DNA of 55,317 nucleotides from Dehalococcoidia bacterium (lineage in GTDB: Bacteria > Chloroflexota > Dehalococcoidia > SM23-28-2 > HRBIN24), in assembly GCA_032249735.1 (NCBI GenBank), contig JAVVHA010000015.1, positions 1 to 55,317 on the forward strand, read 5' to 3'. The notes below the pieces were generated by a model, which worked only from the letters and a program-made list of their open reading frames with translations, was not told where the DNA came from and made no database searches. This document shows positions 25,364 through 33,317 of this stretch, in pieces (positions within the stretch are counted from its first letter, which is position 1; each line of letters opens with the position of its first letter). A program made the translations under genes and the position numbers.

Positions 25364-25407
25364 AGCTGAAGAAAGGGGCGCCCCGTCTCCCCGATTTGCT
25401 CGCCCAT

Positions 25408-25436
25408 AGTTAAGCAACCATCCTTACCGCTGTCAA
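25408..25436 (-). promoter_or_regulatory. Promoter of the dehydrogenase-crotonase-SDR unit
   Basis: TTGACA (25431-25436), 17 bases, TTAACT (25408-25413); TAACTA one base further is an alternative -10. It lies between the amidase stop and the dehydrogenase start. Confidence 0.55.
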
Positions 25437-25452
25437 CCCCCAGGCCAGGGCA

Positions 25453-26853
25453 TCAGCGGGGATGGGTCGGAGGGAGGCGCCGGTGCCAGGAAGTGGCCTG
25501 CTGATAAGCGTGGGCCGCCCTGAGGACGGTCCCCTCCTCCCACCACCGCCCCACCAGTTGCAGGCCCACAGGCAGGCCGGCGCTGGTGAAACCACAGGGG
25601 ACCGATATGGCTGGCTGGCCTGTCAGATTGAAGGGATTGGTGTTGCGAATGAGGGTGAGGGTAGCCTCCAGGTCCCCCTCCTCTATGCGGGGCGCCACTA
25701 TAGGCGTGGTAGGAGTGGCCAGAAGGTCCACCTCCCTGAACACCTCCTTCCAGGCAGCCACGATGGCCTTTCTCGCCCGTTGGGCCTGGACGTACTGGAC
25801 AGCCGGCATGAGGGCACCCATCTCCAGGCGCAGACGCACATCCTCACCATAGGCCTCGGGACGTTGACGGAGGCGAGGGAGGTGATAGGCCGCGGCCTCC
25901 GGCAGCATGATGGAGACCACAGCGTGAGGTATCACGTCCACATACGGCAGGGACACCTCCCGCACCTGGGCGCCCAGGGCGGCCAGGACGTCCACCGCCT
26001 GGCGCACCAAGTTCACCACCTCCCCGTCCACCCCCTCCCAGAAGTGTTCACGGGGCAGGCCGATGCGCAACCCCCGCACTCCCTCCTCCAGCTGATGGCT
26101 GTATCGGGGCACGGGGAAGGGGGCGCAGGATGCATCCCTCTCGTCGGGCCCACCGATAACCTCCAGCATCAAAGCGCAGTCCTCGGCCGTGCGGCACATG
26201 GGCCCCACGTGGTCCAGGGACCAGGAGAGGGGCACCACGCCATGCAGGCTCACCCGTCCGTAGGTGGGCTTAAGGCCAGTGATGCCGCATAGGGAGGAAG
26301 GGATGCGGATGGAGCCTCCCGTATCGGTCCCCAAAGCGGCCAAGCACTCGCCAACGGCCACGGCCGCCCCCGAGCCGCCCGAGGATCCCCCGGCCACCCG
26401 CGATAAGTCCCAAGGGTTACGCACCGGGCCAAAGTGGGGGTTCTTGCTGGTGGCCCCCAAGGCGAACTCGTGGAGGTTGAGCTTGCCCACCACCACCGCC
26501 CCAGCCTGTCGCAGGCGGGCTACAACGGTGGCGTCCTCCTCGGATATGTGGTGGGCCAACAACGGCGAGCCGGCCGTGGTAGGGAAGCCCTTGGTGGAGA
26601 ACAGGTCTTTGACCCCCACAGGGATGCCATGCAAGGGGCTCCGGAACTCCCCCCGCGCCGCCTCCTCCTCCAAAAGGCGGGCGGCGGTCATCGCTTCCTC
26701 CGCCATGACGGTGATGAAAGCGTTAACTTGGGGGTCAAGGGTGCTTATGCGAGCTAGGCACGCCTCTGTCAGCTCCGTAGGCGATATCTCCCGCCTGCGC
26801 ATGAGGCGGGACGCCTCAGCCAAGGTAAGGCCCGTCAGCTCCTGCCCTTTCAC
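25453..26853 (-). CDS. Amidase-signature hydrolase (GatA/AtzE-like)
   Basis: A 466-residue amidase-signature enzyme with the Ser-Ser-Lys triad in IPVGVKDLF, GGSSGGSGAAVA and GTDTGGSIRIP. GTG 26853 is chosen because it overlaps the stop of the preceding 57-residue gene (GTGA) and gives the normal start GQELTGLTLAEAS; the frame is open further up but reads as low-complexity shadow. The AtzG-like partner argues for an AtzE/biuret-type or other amide hydrolase rather than tRNA-dependent GatA, which has GatB/GatC. No GatB is nearby. Cytoplasmic; substrate unknown. Confidence 0.87.
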   Translation of the reverse strand: MKGQELTGLTLAEASRLMRRREISPTELTEACLARISTLDPQVNAFITVMAEEAMTAARLLEEEAARGEFRSPLHGIPVGVKDLFSTKGFPTTAGSPLLAHHISEEDATVVARLRQAGAVVVGKLNLHEFALGATSKNPHFGPVRNPWDLSRVAGGSSGGSGAAVAVGECLAALGTDTGGSIRIPSSLCGITGLKPTYGRVSLHGVVPLSWSLDHVGPMCRTAEDCALMLEVIGGPDERDASCAPFPVPRYSHQLEEGVRGLRIGLPREHFWEGVDGEVVNLVRQAVDVLAALGAQVREVSLPYVDVIPHAVVSIMLPEAAAYHLPRLRQRPEAYGEDVRLRLEMGALMPAVQYVQAQRARKAIVAAWKEVFREVDLLATPTTPIVAPRIEEGDLEATLTLIRNTNPFNLTGQPAISVPCGFTSAGLPVGLQLVGRWWEEGTVLRAAHAYQQATSWHRRLPPTHPR

Positions 26854-27023
26854 GTCGTGGCTGGGGCCTTGAAAACGGCCGCCGGTCCCTCTTCCCCTAG
26901 GGGCAGGGAGAGGAGGATGTCCCGTCCCAGCCAAAGCATAGGCAGGGAGGCAGCAAGGAGCGGGGCCCTCTCTTGGGGCAGGGGCAAGCCCGCCGCCTGG
27001 GCCAAGGCCCGCACCTCCTCCAT
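26850..27023 (-). CDS. Small AtzG/GatC-like amidase partner subunit
   Basis: This 57-residue protein is easily missed. It starts MEEVRALAQAAGLPLPQER, continues LAASLPMLWLGRDILLSLPL and ends AAVFKAP, the pattern of AtzG-like chaperone subunits (helix, short linker, x-V-F-x-x/P tail). The ATG at 27023 overlaps the TGA of the JAMM gene by one base (TGATG), and its own stop overlaps the amidase GTG, so all three are translationally coupled. It probably stabilises the amidase by wrapping around it as GatC does GatA. Confidence 0.72.
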   Translation of the reverse strand: MEEVRALAQAAGLPLPQERAPLLAASLPMLWLGRDILLSLPLGEEGPAAVFKAPATT

Positions 27024-27427
27024 CACTCCTCCACCTCCATCTCCACCTCCTGCACCTGCCCCTCACGGATACGGAAGGCCCGCACCACCGGCCGCTGCGG
27101 GTCCTTCAGGGAGATGACCAGGTAGTACGTCTCTGGCCAGAAGGCCAGGCGCACGTCGGTGGGCGATGGCACGGCCTCGGAGGCGGTATGGGAGTGGTAT
27201 ATGGCCAAGAACTCCCACCCCTTCTCCTCGCACTCCCGGTAGACGCGGAACAGGTCCTGGGGGTCCACCTGATACCGATAAGGGCTCTGCTCGGCGTTGC
27301 GGCACTTGTAAAGCTTCACCGCCCGCCCATCGTGTCCAGCCACGATGCCACAACACTCGATGGGGGCCTCAGCCTGGGCGTGGGCTATCATCTCCTCCAG
27401 GAAGGAGCGAGGAAGGCGCAGGGCCAT
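27023..27427 (-). CDS. JAMM/MPN+ metalloprotease (Mov34/M67 family)
   Basis: The 134-residue protein carries the full JAMM set: Glu in PIECCGIVAG, then YHSHTASEAVPSPTD, which fits H-x-H-x7-S-x2-D exactly. Stand-alone bacterial members remove C-terminal peptides or act on sulfur-carrier/ubiquitin-like proteins or cysteine derivatives. Here no ubiquitin-like or ThiS-like gene is nearby; instead it is coupled to an amidase and its small subunit. The role is therefore open. ATG 27427 lies about 45 bases after lgt. Confidence 0.88.
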   Translation of the reverse strand: MALRLPRSFLEEMIAHAQAEAPIECCGIVAGHDGRAVKLYKCRNAEQSPYRYQVDPQDLFRVYRECEEKGWEFLAIYHSHTASEAVPSPTDVRLAFWPETYYLVISLKDPQRPVVRAFRIREGQVQEVEMEVEE

Positions 27428-27472
27428 CTTCTTAGCCTCCTGGGCCGATGCTACGAGCCGGGAAAGCTATCG

Positions 27473-28342
27473 TCAAGCCTCGCTGCGCTTGGCCAAGCGA
27501 CGCCGCTCCAGGCGCAACATGCGCCTTCTCTCCGCTCGCGGCCGCGGCCTCTCCTGTCGCAGCCACAGATAGAGCAGGGCGGGGAGGCTTATGGCCAGCA
27601 CGGCGATGGCGATGATCTGGGCCGTACGCAGCCCCGCCCACACGATGTCATCCAACCGTAGGAAGCTGATGCCCAGGCGCATGGCCGAATAGAGGGCGGC
27701 CCAGGCGAAGAAGGTGATCCCAGGCCTAGCTCGCCGGAATATCCATATCAGGACGAGGAAGATGGCCAGGTCGCTCAGCATCTCATAGGCCACCGCCGGA
27801 TGCTGCACATATTGCGGCCCGAAGCGTGCGAAGCTGGGGCTCTCGGGGTGAGTGTAGCGCACACCCCAGGGAAGGCTTGTGGGCTCGGCGAAGTGTTCGC
27901 CATTGATGATATCGCCCACCCTGCCTATGGCCATGCCCACGATGGCCCCCAGGGAGGCCACGTCCGCCCCTCGCAGCTTGTTGGGGATGCGGGCCCAGAA
28001 GCCGTAGGCCAGGGCTCCCAAGGTGCCGCCGATGAGAGCTCCATATATGGAGATGCCCCCTGCGTTGATGGCGAAGATATCCAGGGGGTCATCCCGGAAG
28101 GACTCCAGGTGCTCCAGCACGTAGAGGGCCCGCGCCCCCACGATCCCCCCCACCACCAGGGCCACCGCCGTGTTGTATATCTGGTCTTCAGTGTAACCTT
28201 CCCGGCGGGCGAAGCGGGCGGCCACCGTCACCCCGATAACCACCCCTAAGGCAGCTAGAATCCCGTGCCAGGATATCTCCAGGCCCCCTATGTGGAAGGG
28301 GACGGGGTCTATAGGGATTCGGATGGATAAGAGCTCAATCAT
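27473..28342 (-). CDS. lgt: Prolipoprotein diacylglyceryl transferase
   Basis: The 289-residue polytopic membrane protein has ISWHGILAALGVVIG at the start and the signature AIGRVGDIINGEHFAEPTSLPWG, close to the Lgt consensus G-R-x-G-N-F-x-N-x-E. It transfers diacylglycerol to the lipobox Cys of the lipoproteins seen in this window. ATG 28342 follows GGAGGTGGAAGAAG and overlaps the end of the ResB gene. The C-terminus is a basic tail. Confidence 0.92.
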   Translation of the reverse strand: MIELLSIRIPIDPVPFHIGGLEISWHGILAALGVVIGVTVAARFARREGYTEDQIYNTAVALVVGGIVGARALYVLEHLESFRDDPLDIFAINAGGISIYGALIGGTLGALAYGFWARIPNKLRGADVASLGAIVGMAIGRVGDIINGEHFAEPTSLPWGVRYTHPESPSFARFGPQYVQHPAVAYEMLSDLAIFLVLIWIFRRARPGITFFAWAALYSAMRLGISFLRLDDIVWAGLRTAQIIAIAVLAISLPALLYLWLRQERPRPRAERRRMLRLERRRLAKRSEA

Positions 28343-30014
28343 CTTCTTCCACCTCCTGCCGGAGGGAGACGCCAGCACGTCGGAGCAGGGGCCCCAGCTC
28401 CCGCCTGAGGTCCATGCCCGTCCCCCCTTGCTCCACTATACATACCTCTTCTCCTTTGAGGCGAGCCCACAACCGGCGCCGGGGCAACCAGAAGGTGAAC
28501 ACAAGGCTCAGGACGAGAAGGGCAGCCCCAGCCCACACCAAGTGGACGGAGGGGTCGCGACGCACCTCGATGCCCACGAACGCCCTCTGGCCCAAGAAGA
28601 TGTATTCATATTGGCCTACGCGGGCCACCTCCCCGCCCTGTAGCGCAATGGGCCTATCGCCCAACCCCAGGAGGATGAGGATGGGCGGCCCCTCCCCCCC
28701 TACCACGGCCACCCTGCCCCCTTGGGAGACGTTGCCCGTGCCATAGGCCACATTGCTCATCTGCAGGAGGAGCCCCTCCCCCTGCCCAAGAGGGGTGGGC
28801 ATATCGGCCACCACCGCCGCTGGGGCCTTCTGGATGGCCACCAGTTCCCAGCGCACCCCTCCTAGGGAAGCGCCCTCCCCAGGGGCTAAGGCCACGGCCC
28901 GGGAGAGGTCATGGGCATCGGCGATGAGAAGGGTGGCCTCCCCTTTGCCCTCGCGGAGGACCAGCGCCCAGTCCCTCCCAGCCACAGAGAGGAGGGCCAG
29001 GGAAGAGGTGAGGCCCTGGCCGGTGGCGATGGGATTACCCAGGGCTACCGCCCCTTCATGGGCCAGGCGCCCCGTCCCCTCCTCCCAAGCCCTTAGATAA
29101 GGAGCGGGGCGCTGCATCTGGAGAGCCACCGTCTCATGATAGATGGCGCGGCCCGAGGAGGCCTCCTTCACCACCACCTCGGCACCGAAACCGAAGTAGG
29201 CTGCCAAATGGAAGCGGTATCCCCCATATTGGCAGGGGGAGTTGACGGTGACGCGGCAGCGGGCCACCTCCTCCCCCCGCCGGAAGATGGCCAGCTCCGC
29301 AGCATACTGCAGGGGCAGGCCCTGGGCATCGAAGCGGGCCCATGCCCTCGTCACCTCCACCTCCATCTGCCGCGGATGGGCGGGGGTGGGGAACACAGGC
29401 CTCACCTGCCCTTCAGCCACCATGAGGGGGATGGAGAAGGCCTCCGCCCGCCCCACGGCCGCTGCCAGCACCAGTACCACCACTGCCACGTGGGCCAAAA
29501 GGGTGCCAGCGTGGGCCCAGGGAAAACGGTCGGCAAAGAGATAGGTGACGGCCTCATCCCCTAGCACCTCCACCCGGTAGAGGCGGCGCCGCAGGCCTTG
29601 AACCAGCACCCTCACATCGGCGTGTCCCCGTCCCTCCAACCTCTGAGGAGCCGTATCGAAATAGACGTCAGGAGGCCACTTACGAGGCCGGAAGATAAAG
29701 GCATAAAGACCCGGCAGACGGCTGAAGGAGTAGGCCAGGAGGGAGGCCACCATGAGCCCCAGACCAGCGGCGAACCAGGGGGCACGGAAGACGTCCAAAA
29801 GGCCCAGGCGCCACAACCAAGGGGTGGCCGGCCCCAGCCTCCTTTCCTGCTCCCCCAACCATGCTCGCACCGATGCAGGGTCTCCTGCCGCCCAAGGGGG
29901 TAACTGGGGCAACACCACCCCCACTAAGGCTATAGCGGCCATCACGGCGGTGATGATGACTGCCCACCGCGGCCCCACCAGGAAAGAGAAAAGGTCCCGC
30001 CCCCAGCGACGCAC
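28335..30014 (-). CDS. resB: ResB-like (Ccs1) cytochrome c maturation protein
   Basis: About 559 residues from GTG 30014, which lies 8 bases from a GGGAGG site. It begins with SFLVGPRWAVIITAVMAAIALVGVVLPQ and has four membrane segments (two near the N-terminus, one about residue 170, one near the C-terminus LVWAGAALLVLSLVFTF) with a large extracytoplasmic domain, the ResB layout. With CcsA it carries heme outward and attaches it to apocytochrome c (System II). Overlaps the lgt start. Confidence 0.88.
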   Translation of the reverse strand: MRRWGRDLFSFLVGPRWAVIITAVMAAIALVGVVLPQLPPWAAGDPASVRAWLGEQERRLGPATPWLWRLGLLDVFRAPWFAAGLGLMVASLLAYSFSRLPGLYAFIFRPRKWPPDVYFDTAPQRLEGRGHADVRVLVQGLRRRLYRVEVLGDEAVTYLFADRFPWAHAGTLLAHVAVVVLVLAAAVGRAEAFSIPLMVAEGQVRPVFPTPAHPRQMEVEVTRAWARFDAQGLPLQYAAELAIFRRGEEVARCRVTVNSPCQYGGYRFHLAAYFGFGAEVVVKEASSGRAIYHETVALQMQRPAPYLRAWEEGTGRLAHEGAVALGNPIATGQGLTSSLALLSVAGRDWALVLREGKGEATLLIADAHDLSRAVALAPGEGASLGGVRWELVAIQKAPAAVVADMPTPLGQGEGLLLQMSNVAYGTGNVSQGGRVAVVGGEGPPILILLGLGDRPIALQGGEVARVGQYEYIFLGQRAFVGIEVRRDPSVHLVWAGAALLVLSLVFTFWLPRRRLWARLKGEEVCIVEQGGTGMDLRRELGPLLRRAGVSLRQEVEEDD

Positions 30015-30039
30015 ATACGCCACCTCCCGCCGGGGCGCC

Positions 30040-30690
30040 TCAACGGAGGATCTGAAGGATGCCCTCCTCCAACTCGCTGGCACCGATGGCCTCCTGCACC
30101 CCTAGCCCCTCCTTCTGCTCCTTAAAGGCCCCTGCATGGACCATGCGTATGACCCCTTGTCTGTCCACAAAAAATGTAGTGGGCAGACCTAAGAGGCTAT
30201 AGGCCCTGGCCACGGCCCCTATCTTGTCCAGGGCCACGGTGAACTCCATGCCGAATTCCTCGGCGAACTGCCTCACTCTGTCCTCCGGCTCTCCCACGTT
30301 GACGGCCACCACCTCCAGCCCCTCCTTTCGGTAGCGCTGGTATGCGGCCACCAGTTGGGGCATCTCCTTACGGCAGGGAGGACACCAGGTGGCCCAGAAG
30401 TTGATGACGACGCCCTTGCCCCGCAAATCGCTCAAGCGCACCGCCTTTCCCTCTAGGGTGGGGAGGAGGAAGTCGGGGGCGAGGGCCCCCTCCCGGGGGG
30501 CCACCTCCCTGTCCGGCGTCGCCAGGGACGGGGGCAGATCCACGGGGCCATAAGCGTCCAGGGCCTGTTCCCCACCGCCGCGGGGCCTGTACTCCAGCCA
30601 CCAGATGGTGAAGGCGATGGCCGCTACCGTCAGCAGAGGGATCATGGCCCGTCGCACCAGATCCCCCTTCAAGGCCCTAGACCCCCGCAT
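30040..30690 (-). CDS. TlpA/ResA-type membrane-anchored thiol-disulfide oxidoreductase
   Basis: A 216-residue protein: one N-terminal membrane anchor (MIPLLTVAAIAFTIWWLEY), then a thioredoxin fold with NFWATWCPPCRKEMPQLV (C-P-P-C) and the cis-Pro loop LLGLPTTFFVD. In System II it keeps the CXXCH heme-binding Cys of apocytochrome c reduced. It overlaps the end of ccsA, and resB follows. C-terminal extension of about 25 residues is acidic. Confidence 0.9.
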   Translation of the reverse strand: MRGSRALKGDLVRRAMIPLLTVAAIAFTIWWLEYRPRGGGEQALDAYGPVDLPPSLATPDREVAPREGALAPDFLLPTLEGKAVRLSDLRGKGVVINFWATWCPPCRKEMPQLVAAYQRYRKEGLEVVAVNVGEPEDRVRQFAEEFGMEFTVALDKIGAVARAYSLLGLPTTFFVDRQGVIRMVHAGAFKEQKEGLGVQEAIGASELEEGILQILR

Positions 30691-31552
30691 AGCTATGGAG
30701 GCCGGAGATGGCCAGGTTGACGCCGAAGTATGTGAATAGGACGCTCAAATAGGCCACCACCAGTACCCATGCCCCTGACATGCCCCGCCAGCCCCGCACC
30801 GCCCGCAGGTGCAGATAGACGCCATAGATGAGCCACGTCACCAGGGAGGACGTCTCCTTGGGGTCCCATCCCCAGTAACGGCCCCAGGCCATGTTCCCCC
30901 AATAGGCCCCGATGGCGATGCCCACGGTCAGAAGGGGGAACCCCACCGCCACCGAGCGAAAGGCCACCACGTCCAGAGCGGCGGCTTGCGGGAGCCACGA
31001 GAATCTCCTCCCCTCCCCCTGCAGCAGCTGGAGGACGGCCGCCCCAAACGAGACGGTGAAGGCGCCATAGGCCAGCACCATGATGCCCACATGGGCCGCC
31101 AGCACCCCCCGGCTCTGCAAGGCCGGCACCAGGGGCTCCACCCGCCAGGGGAAGAAGGCCACGTTGACGGCCAGCAGGGCCAGCACCAGGGGCTGGACCA
31201 CCGCCCCCACCACTCTCATCCTTTGCCCATATGCCCTCTCGAAGAGGACGTGGAAGGCCATGACGGCCCCCGTGAAGGCCGCTGTGAACTCCCACATGTT
31301 GGCCCAAGGCGGACGCTGGCTGGCCAGCCACCGACACAGCAGCGAGGCGACCATGGCACCCAGGGCTAGCCAGGTACAGGAGGTGCCTATCATCCCCAGA
31401 GGGGGACGCCAACGACCTAAAACCGCTCCATTGCCCACCCTCAAGAGCAGGCCCCTTGCGGACAGAAGGTGCCCCCAATAGGCCACAGCAGCCCCAGCCG
31501 TCAGCGCCAGGGCCACCCACAAGGCAGCCACTGATGCCTTCTCTAGGCTCAT
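30677..31552 (-). CDS. ccsA: CcsA/CcsB-type heme-handling cytochrome c assembly protein
   Basis: The 291-residue membrane protein has eight or so hydrophobic segments and the tryptophan-rich heme motif AWGRYWGWDPKETSSLVTWLIYG (WWD). Conserved His flank it (AHVGIMVLAYG). With ResB and the TlpA protein it forms a complete System II set for cytochrome c maturation, indicating respiratory c-type cytochromes in this organism. Upstream lies the LytM gene by about 35 bases. Confidence 0.92.
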   Translation of the reverse strand: MSLEKASVAALWVALALTAGAAVAYWGHLLSARGLLLRVGNGAVLGRWRPPLGMIGTSCTWLALGAMVASLLCRWLASQRPPWANMWEFTAAFTGAVMAFHVLFERAYGQRMRVVGAVVQPLVLALLAVNVAFFPWRVEPLVPALQSRGVLAAHVGIMVLAYGAFTVSFGAAVLQLLQGEGRRFSWLPQAAALDVVAFRSVAVGFPLLTVGIAIGAYWGNMAWGRYWGWDPKETSSLVTWLIYGVYLHLRAVRGWRGMSGAWVLVVAYLSVLFTYFGVNLAISGLHSYAGV

Positions 31553-31586
31553 GGCCTTATCAACACCTTAGCCTATGCTGCTCCCC

Positions 31587-32345
31587 CTATGGCGAGGAGA
31601 GGGCCCTTCGGTATAGCGCCATGGCCTCCTGAGGAGATAAGCCCTGGCCCAAGTAGCCATCCCCCACGCGGATCTCGAAGTGGAGGTGGAACTCGGTCTC
31701 AGGCGCCGTCACCTCCTCGGGCGTCCCTGTGTTGCCCACATAGCCGATGACCTCCCCCGCCTCCACCCAGACCCCCACCCTTACGGCTGGTGCGATGGCG
31801 TCCAGATGGGCATACCGAGTGGTCACCCCTCCACCGTGGTCGATCCAGACCTGACGCCCCCGAAAGCGGTCCAGGGCCTCAGCGTCGGTGTAGCCTTGGG
31901 CCGCCGTACGGGCCAAGAGCTCCTGCAGCTCGGTAGCAGTGAGAGGCACATAGTCCAGGTCGGCCCGCACCACCACCCCTCTTGCTGCCGCCCGCACCGG
32001 CGTCCCCCGCCCGATGGGGACGCAGGAATATCCAGGGTAGAAGTCCACCCCTTCATGGACGCCGTAGCGGTAGGGTCGGGGGGCCCCCGGCCAGAGGGTG
32101 GGCAGCTCGGGCAGGCATGCCCCCTCTATGGGCATAACCATTCCCTGCAGGGGCGAGGGTGCGGCCGTAGAGGAGGGAGGGGGCATCGGCGCTGCCACCA
32201 CTGGCTCCACAGTAGGCGATGGGGGCGTTACAGACGGGGTAGCGGTCACAGCTGGGACGGTAGCCACGTGCACCGCCACATCTCCCTGCCCACGACAGGC
32301 CAAGGCCACTAGGGCCAGGACCAGAACCGCCCTAGCCAGCCACAG
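31587..32345 (-). CDS. LytM/M23 metallopeptidase-domain lipoprotein, probably with a CTG start
   Basis: The C-terminal domain has VHEGVDFYPG (H-x3-D) and EFHLHFEIRVG (H-x-H), the zinc sites of M23 endopeptidases, so it may cut peptidoglycan cross-links. Upstream of the first GTG (32309) the same frame encodes WLARAVLVLALVALAC, a complete lipoprotein signal, but offers no ATG, GTG or TTG. A CTG at 32345, five bases after GGAGGAGGG, gives exactly that signal (M-W-L-A-R-A). Then comes a Thr/Pro/Ala-rich linker of about 45 residues. It overlaps the upstream metal-binding gene. Confidence 0.82.
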   Translation of the reverse strand: MWLARAVLVLALVALACRGQGDVAVHVATVPAVTATPSVTPPSPTVEPVVAAPMPPPSSTAAPSPLQGMVMPIEGACLPELPTLWPGAPRPYRYGVHEGVDFYPGYSCVPIGRGTPVRAAARGVVVRADLDYVPLTATELQELLARTAAQGYTDAEALDRFRGRQVWIDHGGGVTTRYAHLDAIAPAVRVGVWVEAGEVIGYVGNTGTPEEVTAPETEFHLHFEIRVGDGYLGQGLSPQEAMALYRRALSSP

Positions 32346-32541
32346 GGTAGCCCTCCTCCTCCATGGCCCTCCTGATGTCCGCCAGGGAGGACAAAGAGGG
32401 GTCGTAGCGGATGGTCACCTGTTTGGCGTCAGGATCGCCACCCACCCACTCCACCCCCGGTAGGGCCGTCAAAGCCTTACGGATGGCCTGGATGCAGTGG
32501 TCGCAGGAGATGTCGGGGGAGACGAGGGTCACCTCTTCCAT
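32332..32541 (-). CDS. Heavy-metal-associated (HMA) domain protein, copper-chaperone-like
   Basis: A 69-residue single-domain protein starting MEEVTLVSPDISCDHCIQAIRKAL; S-C-D-H-C is the metal-binding C-x2-C of the fold. VTIRYDPSLSS and IRRAMEEEGYPV complete the beta-alpha-beta-beta-alpha-beta pattern. It may deliver copper, for example to heme-copper oxidase or to a cupredoxin, but no copper ATPase is in the window. The start overlaps the end of gatD. Confidence 0.87.
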   Translation of the reverse strand: MEEVTLVSPDISCDHCIQAIRKALTALPGVEWVGGDPDAKQVTIRYDPSLSSLADIRRAMEEEGYPVAG

Positions 32542-33314
32542 AGGCGCTCCCATGCCTGTCGGACAGGGTTCCTGAAGGAGAGTATACGGGGGCGGTAGGC
32601 CCTGAGCAAGGCATGGTGATGGGCCTGCACCTCTAGGGCATCGTCCAGGGGGGCGAGGAAGAGATGGCCATGACGCCGGGCCAGGGCTAGGTAGATGAGG
32701 TGGTCAGCCAGGTGGGGGTTCTTAGGCAGGAGAGGCCCGTGGAGGTAGGTGCCAAAGACGTTCTTGTAGGTGGCGCCCTCAGTGCCGTCCTGGCCGTTGT
32801 TGCCGAACCCCCGCAGGACACGGCCCAGGGGCTGGACACCAGGACCCAGATAGGTGCGCCCCCCATGGTTCTCGAAGCCCACCACCGTCTGCCCATGCCA
32901 GTCCACCACGGCGTTGCCGATAAGACGCGGTGCCCCGGGGCCCGGGTGGACAGTCCAGATATCCAGTAGGCCAATGCCCGGCAGCTCCTCTCCCTCCGCT
33001 GTACGATAATAGTGGCCCAGGAGCTGGTATCCTCCGCACACCGCCAGCACCACAAGCCCCTCCTCCACCCCTTGGCGGAGGCTGAGGGCCTTCTCCTGCA
33101 GGTCGGCGCTGACAAGCCTCTGCTCCCTGTCCTGGGCTCCTCCGATGAAGACCATGTCATACCGCTGAGCATGGAAGGGCTCCCCCACCTCCACCTCCTC
33201 CACCACTAGGGAGATGCCACGGGCCCGACAGCGATAGGCGAGGGCCATGATGTTGCCCCGGTCACCATAGAGATTCATATGGCGGGGGTACAGGTGGGCA
33301 AGGCGCAGCTCCAA
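32529..33314 (-). CDS. gatD: Lipid II isoglutaminyl synthase, glutaminase subunit GatD
   Basis: The 261-residue CobB/CobQ-like class I amidotransferase has LYPRHMNLYGDRGNIMAL at the start, the nucleophile in LVLAVCGGYQLLGHYY and the catalytic His in GTYLHGPLLPKNP. Directly coupled to MurT (3-base gap). Supplies ammonia to MurT to amidate the D-Glu of lipid II. Confidence 0.93.
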   Translation of the reverse strand: MELRLAHLYPRHMNLYGDRGNIMALAYRCRARGISLVVEEVEVGEPFHAQRYDMVFIGGAQDREQRLVSADLQEKALSLRQGVEEGLVVLAVCGGYQLLGHYYRTAEGEELPGIGLLDIWTVHPGPGAPRLIGNAVVDWHGQTVVGFENHGGRTYLGPGVQPLGRVLRGFGNNGQDGTEGATYKNVFGTYLHGPLLPKNPHLADHLIYLALARRHGHLFLAPLDDALEVQAHHHALLRAYRPRILSFRNPVRQAWERLWKR

Positions 33315-33317
33315 GGC

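Noticed and set aside
26854-27066. Longer N-terminus for the amidase
   Set aside because: The extension is Arg/Gly/Pro-rich and overlaps the 57-residue AtzG-like gene that reads well in another frame.
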